A stretch of DNA of 64,000 nucleotides from Harryflintia acetispora (GTDB lineage Bacteria > Bacillota > Clostridia > Oscillospirales > Ruminococcaceae): NCBI GenBank assembly GCA_004340125.1, contig SLUK01000007.1:109554-173553 (forward strand), in the 5' to 3' direction. Within the stretch, counting starts at the first letter, position 1, and every line of letters begins with the position of its first letter. Under the pieces are notes generated by a model that saw only the letters and a list, made by a program, of their open reading frames with translations, made no database searches and was not told the DNA's origin. Made by a program: the position numbers and the translations under genes. Positions 8,490 to 18,759 of this stretch are shown here, piece after piece.

Positions 8490-9650
8490 CTAGAGCTTTG
8501 TGATCGTCTCCATCACATAGTCGCCGAAGTCCTCGCAGGTCGCGCCGGTGTCCCGCCCGGTGACGCTCAGGCGTTTCTCCTCATACATGCAGATATCCAG
8601 CGCGCGCTCGAGCTTGTCGGCCTGCTGCTGATACCCGATGTGGGAGAGCAGCAGCACCGCCGCGCGCAGCATAGAGCAGGGGTCGGCATACTGGGCGCGG
8701 CCCTCGCTGACCATGCGCGGCGCGCTGCCGTGGATCGCCTCGAACATGGCGTAGCGCTTGCCGATGTTGGCGCTGCCCGCGGTGCCCACCCCGCCCTGGA
8801 ACTCGGCGGCCTCGTCGGTGATGATGTCCCCGTAGAGGTTGGGGAGCACAAACACCCTAAAATCGCGCCGGCGCTTCTGGTCGATCAGCTTGGCGGTCAG
8901 GATGTCGATATACCAGTCGTCGGTGGTGATGTGCGGATACTGCTTGCCGATCTCCTGGCAGAGCTTCAAAAACTTGCCGTCGGTCGTCTTGACGACGTTG
9001 GCCTTGGTCACGATCGAGACGCGGTCCTTTTTGTTTTTATCCGCGAACTCATAGGCGAGCTTGGCGATCCGCTCGGTGCCCTCGGTGGTGGTGACCACGA
9101 AGTCGATCGCCAAATCCTCGTCCACGTTCACCCCGCAGGAGCCCACCGCGTAGGCGCCCTCGGTGTTCTCCCTAAAAAAGGTCCAATCGATCCCCTCGCT
9201 GGGCACCTTGACCGGGCGCATGTTGCAGAACAGGTCGAGCTCCTTGCGCATGGCGACGTTGGCGCTCTCGATGTTCGGCCAGGGGTCCCCGGCACGCGGG
9301 GTGGTGGTGGGGCCCTTGAGGATGACATGGCAGGCCTTGAGCTCCTGCAGCACGTCGTCCGGGATGGCCTTATGCTGCGCCGCGCGGTTCTCGATGGTCA
9401 GCCCGTCGATCGAACGGAACTCCACCTTGCCGCGCCCCACCTCGTCCGCGAGCAGGTACTCGAGCACCCTTCTCGCTTCGCCGGTGATGACCGGGCCGAT
9501 CCCGTCACCCCCGCACACCCCGATGATGATGGGGTCGAGCGTTTTATAGTCAATAAAATCCTTCTGCGCCTTCATCCGCTCGACCCGGGCGAGCTGGTCT
9601 TTCACCAGCTGCTCGAAACGGGCGGTGGCGCCGCTGAGCTTATCTTCCAC
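8490..9650 (-). CDS. icd: Isocitrate/isopropylmalate dehydrogenase family protein, probably isocitrate dehydrogenase
   Basis: A 386-residue beta-decarboxylating dehydrogenase. Hallmarks are GVCGGDGIGPVI, the LKGPTTTPRAGDPWPNIES stretch, RENTEGAY, the metal-binding NLYGDIITDEAAEF and HGSAPRM. It most resembles bacterial isocitrate dehydrogenases, which make 2-oxoglutarate; this fits gdhA at 19.7 kb, which consumes it. NAD or NADP preference cannot be settled. It is the first gene of the operon with rex, and its promoter carries a Rex-like operator, so it is probably repressed when NAD+ dominates. Isopropylmalate or homoisocitrate activity remains possible. Confidence 0.85.
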   Translation of the reverse strand: MEDKLSGATARFEQLVKDQLARVERMKAQKDFIDYKTLDPIIIGVCGGDGIGPVITGEARRVLEYLLADEVGRGKVEFRSIDGLTIENRAAQHKAIPDDVLQELKACHVILKGPTTTPRAGDPWPNIESANVAMRKELDLFCNMRPVKVPSEGIDWTFFRENTEGAYAVGSCGVNVDEDLAIDFVVTTTEGTERIAKLAYEFADKNKKDRVSIVTKANVVKTTDGKFLKLCQEIGKQYPHITTDDWYIDILTAKLIDQKRRRDFRVFVLPNLYGDIITDEAAEFQGGVGTAGSANIGKRYAMFEAIHGSAPRMVSEGRAQYADPCSMLRAAVLLLSHIGYQQQADKLERALDICMYEEKRLSVTGRDTGATCEDFGDYVMETITKL

Positions 9651-9707
9651 AGTAAACCTCCTAGGGGTCTTCTCAAAATCAACACATGGCCTTCCTTCAA
9701 TGGTTTT

Positions 9708-9736
9708 ATTTTAGTATAATCGGGAACGATTGTCAA
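9708..9736 (-). promoter_or_regulatory. Promoter of icd-rex operon
   Basis: On the minus strand TTGACA, 17 bases, TAAAAT. The -35 lies within the palindrome at 9729-9748. Confidence 0.75.
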
Positions 9737-9748
9737 TTATATGACAAT
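9729..9748. promoter_or_regulatory. Putative Rex operator
   Basis: A perfect inverted repeat ATTGTCA-N6-TGACAAT overlaps the icd -35. Its inner 18 bases, TTGTCAATTATATGACAA, follow the Rex operator layout TTGT..A-N6-T..ACAA. Because rex is in the same operon, autoregulation is likely. Confidence 0.7.
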
Positions 9749-9894
9749 AAGTTTTATACTGCATTGCAAGTTCCATTATGCGACAGCCTGTGCGGAAAAA
9801 ATACAGGCCAGTAATGATTTCTTCACAAAGATACGTTATAATAATGATGGAACGCTGTTACCGCAGCGCAACGATACAGATTGGGGAGAATGCC

Positions 9895-10338
9895 ATGACG
9901 GCCAATCGCAAAGAGGCGACGCCCAAAACCGTGGTGCTGGTGACAAACCAATTCCAGTGCGAGCGGATCATCCACGCGGGGCAGACCGTGGCGGATATTA
10001 CCAAGACCGAGCTGTGCGTCTTCAGCGTACAGAGTGGGCGCTACCCGCAGAATCCATTGGCGCTCGAGCATCTTTACAAGGTCTCCAAAAGCCATGACGC
10101 CACCATGAACATCGTCTACGGGGACGACCCCGTCAAGCTGATCATCAGCTTTATCAAGCATAACAAGACCCAGAACGTCCTCACCGGCCTGCCACAGGGG
10201 GAGGATTCCATCCTCTGCGACGTGTGGCGCAAGTTCACCCATGTGCGCTTCTTCACGGTGGACGGCGAGGGGAATACCGCCGAGGTGACCCGCGCGCAGA
10301 TTCCGGCGCGGCGCAAGGCAAAGCCCGCCTCCATCTGA
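9895..10338 (+). CDS. Universal-stress-protein-like (Usp/KdpD-type) protein
   Basis: A 147-residue soluble protein with a Usp-like alternating strand-helix pattern: VVLVTNQFQCERIIHAGQ, then LCVFSV, and a late IVYGDDPVKLIISFIKHNKTQNVLTG that resembles the ATP-loop region of Usp domains. A similar domain precedes histidine kinases of the KdpD type. No catalytic residues are evident. The start is supported by GGGGAGAA. It runs divergently from icd and lies 29 bases ahead of the hydrolase gene, so the two may be co-transcribed. Function is not established. Confidence 0.55.
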   Translation: MTANRKEATPKTVVLVTNQFQCERIIHAGQTVADITKTELCVFSVQSGRYPQNPLALEHLYKVSKSHDATMNIVYGDDPVKLIISFIKHNKTQNVLTGLPQGEDSILCDVWRKFTHVRFFTVDGEGNTAEVTRAQIPARRKAKPASI

Positions 10339-10367
10339 GGTGGGCCAATCAAAGGAAGTGAAATGAT

Positions 10368-11300
10368 ATGCGCATCAATATTCGTTCCATCAGCTTTCAC
10401 AGCGCGAACGGCGAGGACAACATCAGCGCCGTCGCCTACTTCCCCGAGGGGGAGGAGATCCGTGGGATCGTGCTTGTCAGCCACGGGATGCTCGAGCACA
10501 TCGGACGTTACCACGAGTTTATGCTCTATCTCGCGCAGCAGGGCCTTGCGGTCTTCGGACAGGACCATCTCGGCCACGGCAAGAGCGCCGGCAGTCCCGA
10601 GCGGCTGGGCTACTTTGCGCACGAGAACGGCTACCAGTGCCTGATCAGGGATTTGCGGCATCTCTGCCACATCGCGGCGGGGATGTTCCCCGAGCGCCAA
10701 ATCTTCCTGCTGGGGCATTCGATGGGCTCGCTGATCGCGCGGCTCTACTGTGTGAAATACCCGGACACCCTGGCGGGGGTCATCCTGATGGGCACCGCCG
10801 GGCCGAACCCGATGACCGGCTTCGGGATCCTGCTCGCACAGCGGTATCTGCGTAAGGAAGGCGAATTCTGCCGCCCCGAACGGCTGCACGAGCTGGTCAT
10901 CGGCAACATGAACCGGCGCTTCACCCCCACGCGCACCGCCAGCGACTGGCTCAGCCGGGACGAGGCGGCGGTGGACCGCTATCTTGCCGACCCTGTAAGC
11001 GGGCAGCGCTTCACCGCCTCGGCTTATCTCGATCTCTTCACCATGATGGAGGTTGCAAATTCCCCGCGCTGGGCCAGGGATTATCCCAAGGGGCTTGCCA
11101 CCCTGCTGCTCTCGGGCGACTGCGATCCGGTGGGGAACTTCGGGCGCGGGGTGCTGCAGGTCTATAACCGGCTGCAGAGCGCCGGGGTCGAGGACCTGGA
11201 AATGCAGCTTTATGAGGGCGCGCGGCACGAGCTGCTCAATGAACTCAACCGCGAAGAGGTCTATGGGGACATCCTGGACTGGATCGAGAACGAGATTTAA
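10368..11300 (+). CDS. Alpha/beta hydrolase, monoacylglycerol-lipase-like
   Basis: A 310-residue serine hydrolase (Hydrolase_4 type). The oxyanion motif is VSHGMLEH, the nucleophile elbow is GHSMGS near residue 117, the acid is in LLSGDCDPVG and the catalytic His is in GARHELLNE. Lysophospholipase or monoglyceride lipase activity is typical of this group. There is no signal peptide, so it acts in the cytoplasm or at the inner membrane face. A strong terminator follows. Confidence 0.88.
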   Translation: MRINIRSISFHSANGEDNISAVAYFPEGEEIRGIVLVSHGMLEHIGRYHEFMLYLAQQGLAVFGQDHLGHGKSAGSPERLGYFAHENGYQCLIRDLRHLCHIAAGMFPERQIFLLGHSMGSLIARLYCVKYPDTLAGVILMGTAGPNPMTGFGILLAQRYLRKEGEFCRPERLHELVIGNMNRRFTPTRTASDWLSRDEAAVDRYLADPVSGQRFTASAYLDLFTMMEVANSPRWARDYPKGLATLLLSGDCDPVGNFGRGVLQVYNRLQSAGVEDLEMQLYEGARHELLNELNREEVYGDILDWIENEI

Positions 11301-11313
11301 TCGGGTCGGCCGG

Positions 11314-11345
11314 GCCCCCGCTCGTATACGAGCGGGGGCTTTTTG
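11314..11345 (+). terminator. Rho-independent terminator
   Basis: GCCCCCGCTCG/CGAGCGGGGGC around TATA, followed by TTTTT. Confidence 0.88.
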
Positions 11346-11522
11346 TGTGAAAAAGGAACCGTCCGGGGGCAATCGTCATAGGGTTGGCTCCCAGTGATAA
11401 GAACAATATTATTTCACTAATTTTCAAAATAAATCATTTTGATTCATATTCTTTTCATATTTATGACTATAATAGAAACTAGGGCAGAATAGAAATGTTA
11501 CCCCAGTGAGGAGGAATCACAG

Positions 11523-14129
<2,607 letters not shown>

Positions 14130-14135
14130 GATTAC

Positions 14136-14168
14136 AATGGTGGGGAGCTTTCGTTCCCCACCATTTCT
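14136..14168 (+). terminator. Rho-independent terminator after clpB
   Basis: AATGGTGGGGA pairs with TCCCCACCATT and is followed by TCTTTG. Confidence 0.75.
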
Positions 14169-14189
14169 TTGTCATGAAGGAGGGAGACC

Positions 14190-14864
14190 ATGAAACGTTT
14201 CCTATCCGGGCTGCTTGCCGTATCCTTCCTGCTTTCGGGCTGCGCCCGCACAACACAGGGCGACCCACAGGACGAGACCGCGGGTGCGCCGGTACGCGAT
14301 CTTCTGCTGGCGCAGGGGGACACCGTCCTCGGAGGCGGCAGAAGCGCGACCGTGCGCCTCGTCCTGCGCGAGGGGGTCTTCCTCACCGGCGATCAGGTGG
14401 CCCTGGGCGGGGGCCTGGGCGAGGAAAACTACCAGGGCGTCTGCGAGGTGCAGGTCCTGGCGGACGGGGAGGCGCTTTCCTCCCTTGCGCTGGAGGGCGA
14501 CGGCCGGGAGGAGCTGCTTTTCAGCGATGTCGGCCTTCCCTTCGCGCTGCACTTTGCAGACTATAACGGCGACGGGAACCCGGACTTCACCATCGGCCAG
14601 TGGGCCGGCAGCACGGCGGACTGCTACACTCTTTTTACCATCGCGCCCGACGGGACGATCACCCCGCAAAGCGGACCCTACGCGATCTTTGCCAGCGACG
14701 GCAAGGGGGACAATGAATACTGCGCCGTCTTTGTGCAGAAGGAAAACGGCTTCGCCACCCAAGTCTACAACAACGCGACCGGGGAATACGAGCAGGTCCC
14801 CTACGTGTGGGACGCGGCGCGGAACACTTATCTTGAAGATCAGGGAGGCAAAACGGATGACTAG
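14190..14864 (+). CDS. Predicted lipoprotein with a DxNxDGxxD-type calcium loop
   Basis: A 224-residue lipoprotein. The N-terminal signal ends in the lipobox LLSGC (Cys ~18), so the mature protein should be anchored to the outer membrane face. The segment DYNGDGNPDF near residue 128 has the acidic spacing of an EF-hand or FG-GAP calcium loop, as in VCBS-type beta-propeller blades. No enzyme motif is visible. GGAGGG is at 14179. It overlaps the next gene by 8 bases. Not assignable to a known family with confidence. Confidence 0.75.
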   Translation: MKRFLSGLLAVSFLLSGCARTTQGDPQDETAGAPVRDLLLAQGDTVLGGGRSATVRLVLREGVFLTGDQVALGGGLGEENYQGVCEVQVLADGEALSSLALEGDGREELLFSDVGLPFALHFADYNGDGNPDFTIGQWAGSTADCYTLFTIAPDGTITPQSGPYAIFASDGKGDNEYCAVFVQKENGFATQVYNNATGEYEQVPYVWDAARNTYLEDQGGKTDD

Positions 14865-15315
14865 ACCGGAGCAGGCGGAAAAACTTTTCAGGGAGGGGTA
14901 CAACTGCGCGCAGGCGGCATTCCTCCCCTTTGCCGAGGAATGCGGGCTCAGCCGGGAGACGGCCGCGGCGCTCGCTTCCTCCTTCGGCGGCGGCATGGGC
15001 CGGCTGCGGGAGGTCTGCGGCGCGGTGAGCGGTATTTTCCTGGCCGCCGGGCTGCTGCGCGGCTACAGCGACCCGAAGGACCCCGCCGCCAAAAAGGCGC
15101 ACTACGAGCTGATCCAGCGGCTGGCCGCGCGCTACCGGGAGGAGAACGGTTCGATCGTCTGCCGCGAGCTGCTCGGGCTCCCGGCCGGGCCGGACTCCCC
15201 CACCCCCGAGGCGCGCACCGGGGCGTACTACAAAAAGCGCCCCTGTCCCGAGCTGGTGCGCTGCGCGGCTGAAATACTGGAGGAAGAGCTTTTCCCAAAA
15301 GCGAATAAACTATAA
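14857..15315 (+). CDS. C_GCAxxG_C_C family protein
   Basis: A 152-residue Cys-rich protein of the C_GCAxxG_C_C family, a putative redox protein common in anaerobes. The characteristic parts are GYNCAQAAF near residue 14, FGGGMGRLREVCGAVSG near residue 45, and further Cys near the C-terminus (IVCREL, KKRPCPEL, VRCAAE). The Cys pairs could bind a metal or form disulfides. ATG at 14857 has GGGAGG nearby; the upstream open frame lies inside the lipoprotein gene. Translational coupling to the lipoprotein is likely. Confidence 0.85.
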   Translation: MTRPEQAEKLFREGYNCAQAAFLPFAEECGLSRETAAALASSFGGGMGRLREVCGAVSGIFLAAGLLRGYSDPKDPAAKKAHYELIQRLAARYREENGSIVCRELLGLPAGPDSPTPEARTGAYYKKRPCPELVRCAAEILEEELFPKANKL

Positions 15316-15342
15316 AAAATAGCCGCTACGCGGCTATTTTTT
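15314..15342 (+). terminator. Rho-independent terminator
   Basis: AAAAAATAGCCGC/GCGGCTATTTTTT around TAC. Confidence 0.88.
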
Positions 15343-15401
15343 ATTGCTGAACACAATAGATCGAAGAGCTATTTTTTATCCACAGCGCTCCGGGCAAATG
15401 A

Positions 15402-15428
15402 ATGGCCACCGGCATAGCCGGTGGCCAT
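15402..15428 (-). terminator. Hairpin at end of three-gene minus-strand cluster
   Basis: ATGGCCACCGG/CCGGTGGCCAT lies immediately past the stop of the 15434-15973 gene. The T-tract is poor on either strand. Confidence 0.6.
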
Positions 15429-15433
15429 TACAA

Positions 15434-15973
15434 TTATAGCAACAGGTAGAACAGGGCGACCAGCAGCGTAAAATCCGCCTTTTCGTTCATCAACAGCAGC
15501 AGCAGCCCGATGAGCAGCAGCCGCTCGTTGTCGATGTTTAAAGCGTCGAGCACCTTCCCAATGGGGGAGTCCTCCCCGACGAAGTTCGAGATGACGTTCC
15601 CGAGGCCCTTCCCTTCGCCCTGCCCGAACTGGGGCAGGTGGATTCCCAGGTTCCCCGTCAGCTGGCTGAGAAGGGAGGAGACCGTGCCGCCGCTCTGTGC
15701 GCCCGCGGTTCCGCTATGCGCGCCGCCGTCCGACGGATGGTTCGAGCCGGCCGCCTGCGGGCCCGGCGCGTTTGGGGCGGCGTTGCCCGGGCCCTGGGTG
15801 GGGCCCTGCACCGGGATATGTATGGTGTCCTGCATGGGCGGCGAGATCACGGCGTTGGCCTGCTGCACCGTCTGGCGGGAGCGCTGCTGCATCTGGCGCA
15901 CCCGGCGGATCGCCTCCTGCTGCATGTTGAGAAGATCCTTTTCGGTATAACTCACACCTTTCCAATCGGCCAT
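15434..15973 (-). CDS. Unknown protein with Gln-rich N-terminus and leucine-rich hydrophobic C-terminus
   Basis: 179 residues. Residues ~1-45 form an amphipathic, Gln/Arg-rich helix (DLLNMQQEAIRRVRQMQQ), 46-100 are a Pro/Gly/Ala/Ser-rich low-complexity linker, and the end (~145-179) is strongly hydrophobic with Leu runs broken by NEKADF. Such Leu-rich tails occur in small clostridial proteins thought to be sporulation-related, but I do not recognise a family. It is the third gene of a tight minus-strand operon, overlapping the preceding gene by one base. Confidence 0.7.
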   Translation of the reverse strand: MADWKGVSYTEKDLLNMQQEAIRRVRQMQQRSRQTVQQANAVISPPMQDTIHIPVQGPTQGPGNAAPNAPGPQAAGSNHPSDGGAHSGTAGAQSGGTVSSLLSQLTGNLGIHLPQFGQGEGKGLGNVISNFVGEDSPIGKVLDALNIDNERLLLIGLLLLLMNEKADFTLLVALFYLLL

Positions 15974-16449
15974 CAGCCATCATCACCACCAAACAGGTTG
16001 CCGAAGATGCCGGTCTCCTTGAGCAGGGGGAGCATCTTGACCAGCTGCATGATCCGGATCGCGTCGTCCACTTTTTTCTGCCGCTTCTCCCCGAAATGGG
16101 GCTTGAGCGCGAGCAGCAGCTCAACGTTGGAGTCCCGGGTATTGAGCCCCTGCAAAATCTGCGAGACCTTTGCGATGGTGTTTACATCCAGGCTGCCCAA
16201 GAGGTTCGCGGCCGCGTTGGGCGCCGCGGGCTGGGCGGGCGGCGGGGTAAACAGGTTTTGCAAAGGGGGGATGGGCTGTGCCTGGGGCTGCGCGGGTTGT
16301 GCGGGAGGCGGTGCGGCGGGCGGCTGCGCGTCCGCCGCGGGGGCGGCGCCGTCTCCCCCCAGTCCCAGCTGGTTTGCCAGGTTCATGATCTGCTGCATGG
16401 TCTGGGGGTTGTTCAGAAGAGAACCGAGGGCCGAAGCCATATCTTCCAT
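15973..16449 (-). CDS. Unknown protein with NPQ motif and Pro/Ala-rich linker
   Basis: 158 residues. The N-terminal helix LLNNPQTMQQIMNLANQLG recalls STI1/DP2-like helices. It is followed by a Pro/Ala/Gln-rich linker (~35-80) and a C-terminal part with NLLGSLDVNTIAKVSQILQG and RQKKVDDAIRIMQLVKMLP. No catalytic motif and no signal peptide. It sits 29 bases after the NPQ-rich gene at 16479. The shared NNPQ motif between the two suggests they interact; function unknown. Confidence 0.7.
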   Translation of the reverse strand: MEDMASALGSLLNNPQTMQQIMNLANQLGLGGDGAAPAADAQPPAAPPPAQPAQPQAQPIPPLQNLFTPPPAQPAAPNAAANLLGSLDVNTIAKVSQILQGLNTRDSNVELLLALKPHFGEKRQKKVDDAIRIMQLVKMLPLLKETGIFGNLFGGDDG

Positions 16450-16478
16450 GCGCGCACCCGCCTTCCGTTTTTAGTCTG

Positions 16479-16751
16479 TTATTTCTGCATGAGTTTTCCG
16501 AGCAGTCCCTTGACCTGGGGGGAATTGAGGAACTGTTCGAGCTGCTGGGGATTGTTCAGCAGCTGGTTGACCTGGGCGGCCTTCTGCGGATCGAGGTTCC
16601 CGAGCAGGTCCTTGACCTGGCCCCCCTCGATCTGCTGGCGAAGCTGCTGGGGATTTTTCCCCAGCTTCTGCCCGGCCATACCCAAGAGGCTGTTCATGGC
16701 CTGCTGGGACATATTTGGGCCGCCTGACGGCCCCCGATTATTCTGATTCAT
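16479..16751 (-). CDS. Unknown NPQ-repeat protein
   Basis: A 90-residue polar protein with three related helices: GKNPQQLRQQIEGG, LNNPQQLEQFLNSP and QVKGLLGKLM, with NLDPQKAAQVNQLL between. The pattern resembles STI1-type chaperonin-binding repeats, although convergent low complexity is possible. ATG at 16751 is placed behind GGAG with ~9 bases spacing; GTG at 16754 is the alternative. First gene of the operon; a minus-strand TTTGCT-17-TATAAT promoter lies at 16847-16875. Confidence 0.68.
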   Translation of the reverse strand: MNQNNRGPSGGPNMSQQAMNSLLGMAGQKLGKNPQQLRQQIEGGQVKDLLGNLDPQKAAQVNQLLNNPQQLEQFLNSPQVKGLLGKLMQK

Positions 16752-16846
16752 CACAAAAAACTCCTTTCCACCGGCTTCTTACACCATGCTATGCCGCCGG
16801 GAGTTAATTTGTGAAAAACCTTTTATTTCCCTACATTTTATGATAA

Positions 16847-16875
16847 ATTATAGGTATGTATGACGCGAAAGCAAA
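16847..16875 (-). promoter_or_regulatory. Promoter of the NPQ cluster
   Basis: TTTGCT, 17 bases, TATAAT on the minus strand. The -35 is weak but the spacing is right. Confidence 0.5.
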
Positions 16876-16888
16876 GGATGAAATCAGT

Positions 16889-17368
16889 ATGAGAATTGTG
16901 GCAGTGGGGGATACCCACCGTGACTTCATGGGCCTGCGCGAGCTGATCGAGCAGCAGATGGACAGCACCGACCTGTTTATTCATACCGGCGATGGGGAGC
17001 GGGAGCTCGACGACATCCGCTCGCTCTATCCCGAGCTGCCGCTGCGCGCGGTCTGCGGCAACTGCGACCTATATTCCAGCGACCCGCAGGTGGATTTGAT
17101 CGATGCGGGAGGGGTCAAGATTTTCGTCACCCACGGGCACGGCTTCGGGGTAAAATATTCGGTGGAGGAGCTCGAGCAGAACGCCCGCCGCCTCGGCGCG
17201 GCTATCGTGCTCTTCGGGCATACGCATTGCCAGTACTACCGCTATGACGAGGGGCTCCATCTCTTAAACCCCGGCAGCCTCTCCCATCCGCGGGGCACGT
17301 CCCGGGGGTACGCGGTGATCGAGATTCAAAACGGGCAGATTTTGTGCAACCTGGTGCAGCTTCGATAA
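16889..17368 (+). CDS. YfcE/MJ0936-type metallophosphoesterase
   Basis: A 159-residue calcineurin-like phosphodiesterase. The metal ligands stand in order in VGDTHRD, HTGDGE, VCGNCD, VTHGHG and LFGHTHCQ, as in YfcE-family enzymes, which hydrolyse phosphodiesters in vitro. ATG at 16889 starts right at the first strand (MRIVAVGDTH), as usual for the family; the ATG at 16856 would add 11 unconserved residues. It runs divergently from the NPQ cluster. Confidence 0.88.
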   Translation: MRIVAVGDTHRDFMGLRELIEQQMDSTDLFIHTGDGERELDDIRSLYPELPLRAVCGNCDLYSSDPQVDLIDAGGVKIFVTHGHGFGVKYSVEELEQNARRLGAAIVLFGHTHCQYYRYDEGLHLLNPGSLSHPRGTSRGYAVIEIQNGQILCNLVQLR

Positions 17369-17400
17369 GTGAGATATACCAACCCCGTCTCTTGGGCGGG

Positions 17401-17435
17401 CAGCAGGCAGGGGCGCTCCTGTCTGCTGTGTTTTT
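17401..17435 (+). terminator. Terminator-like hairpin
   Basis: CAGCAGGCAGG pairs with CCTGTCTGCTG (one G-U) and is followed by TGTTTTT, just before the ribosome site of the next gene. Confidence 0.65.
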
Positions 17436-17451
17436 GAGGGAGGACAAACGG

Positions 17452-18636
17452 ATGACGGAGTTTTTGATACGGCATTTCATCAAGGACAGCGGGCAGCTGG
17501 GCGACCCCAAGGTGCGCGGGCGGTATGGGCTGCTCTCCTCGCTGGTCGGCATCTGCTGCAACGCGGTGCTGTTTCTCTGTAAGTTCCTGATCGGCACCGT
17601 CTCGGGCAGCGTGAGCATTATGGCCGACTCGGTGAACAACCTCTCGGACGCGGGCTCGTCGGTGGTCACCCTGATCGGCTTCCGGATTTCGGGGCGCCCG
17701 GCGGACGAGGGCCATCCCTTCGGGCACGCGCGCGCCGAGTACATCGGCGGGCTGATCGTCTCCTTCATGATCCTGCTGCTGGGGGTGGAGTTCCTGCGCT
17801 CCTCCTTTTTAAAGATTCTGCACCCCGAGCCGGTGACCATCAGCGCGCTGGCCCTTTTTTTGCTTTTGCTTTCGATTTTGCTCAAGGCCTGGATGGGCCT
17901 CTTTAACCGCCGGGTCGGGAAGCGGATCGATTCCGCCGCGCTGCTGGCGACCGCGCAGGACAGCTTCAACGACGTGATCACCACCTCGGTGGTCCTGCTC
18001 GCCGCGGCGCTCGCCAAGTTCACCGGCCTGCAGATCGACGGCTACATGGGCGTCGCGGTGGCGCTCTTCATCCTCTATTCCGGCCTGGGGCTGGCGCGCG
18101 AGACGGTCAGCCCCCTGCTCGGCCAGGCGCCCGACCCCGGGATGGTGCAGGCGCTGGAGAAAAAGATCACCTCCTATGACGAGGTGCTGGGGGTGCACGA
18201 CCTGGTGGTCCACTCCTACGGGCCGGGCAACTGGTACGCCAGCGTGCACGCCGAGGTGTCGGCCAAGGAGGATATCCTCAAAAGCCACGACGTGATCGAC
18301 AACATCGAGCGCGAGGTGCTCGCACAGATGGGGATCCACCTGGTCATCCACCTCGACCCGGTGGTGACCGACGACCCGGCGATCAACGAGCTGCGCGAAT
18401 TCGTGCGCGGCAAGCTGCGCGCGATCGACCCCGCCCTCTCAATGCACGACTTTCGGGTGGTCTTCGGCGAAACCCACACCAACCTGATCTTCGATGTGGT
18501 GGTGCCCGTGGGCTTTCGTCAAAGCGACCATCAGCTCGGCGAGCAGATCCAGCAGGCGGTGGAGGAGCTCGACCCCGGCTACTACTATACCGTCGTCACG
18601 TTCGACCGCAGCTACACCTCGGCCACCGGCTGCTGA
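17452..18636 (+). CDS. Cation diffusion facilitator (NxxxD/DxxxD type)
   Basis: A 394-residue metal/proton antiporter of the CDF family with six membrane helices and a long cytoplasmic C-terminal domain. The transport site is visible as SVNNLSD in TM2 (NxxxD) and AQDSFND in TM5 (DxxxD), with the GHPFGHARAE loop between. An NxxxD/DxxxD pair is typical of manganese-type CDFs, so Mn2+ export is a reasonable inference; the neighbouring CDF uses HxxxD pairs instead. ATG at 17452 follows GAGGGAGG. The C-terminal ~200 residues hold two dimerisation-like subdomains, longer than in minimal CDFs. Confidence 0.9.
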   Translation: MTEFLIRHFIKDSGQLGDPKVRGRYGLLSSLVGICCNAVLFLCKFLIGTVSGSVSIMADSVNNLSDAGSSVVTLIGFRISGRPADEGHPFGHARAEYIGGLIVSFMILLLGVEFLRSSFLKILHPEPVTISALALFLLLLSILLKAWMGLFNRRVGKRIDSAALLATAQDSFNDVITTSVVLLAAALAKFTGLQIDGYMGVAVALFILYSGLGLARETVSPLLGQAPDPGMVQALEKKITSYDEVLGVHDLVVHSYGPGNWYASVHAEVSAKEDILKSHDVIDNIEREVLAQMGIHLVIHLDPVVTDDPAINELREFVRGKLRAIDPALSMHDFRVVFGETHTNLIFDVVVPVGFRQSDHQLGEQIQQAVEELDPGYYYTVVTFDRSYTSATGC

Positions 18637-18685
18637 ACCTTCTCCCCTCCTCGCGCATAGGATGGGGAAAGACCCCTGCCACAGC

Positions 18686-18731
18686 GGGCGAGAGAGGCAC
18701 ATCCGCGTTTGCGGGTGTGCCTCTCTCGCCC
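18686..18731 (+). repeat. Very strong stem-loop between two CDF genes
   Basis: GGGCGAGAGAGGCACA-TCCGC pairs with GCGGG-TGTGCCTCTCTCGCCC around GTTT, ~21 bp. Outer CCTGCC/GGCAGG can extend it. No T-tract follows, so it is not a plain terminator; it may stabilise or process the mRNA. Confidence 0.75.
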
Positions 18732-18759
18732 TCCGGCAGGGAAGCGGGGAGGACGAAAA

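Noticed and set aside
8364..9719. Long open frame on the plus strand opposite icd (451 codons)
   Set aside because: It is the antisense shadow of a well-conserved dehydrogenase in GC-rich DNA, has no ribosome site and no recognisable domain.
17369..17451. NiCo (czcD-type) riboswitch upstream of the first CDF gene
   Set aside because: GGCGGGCAGCAGG is suggestive, but the required four-way junction is missing; the hairpin with TGTTTTT is a simple terminator.
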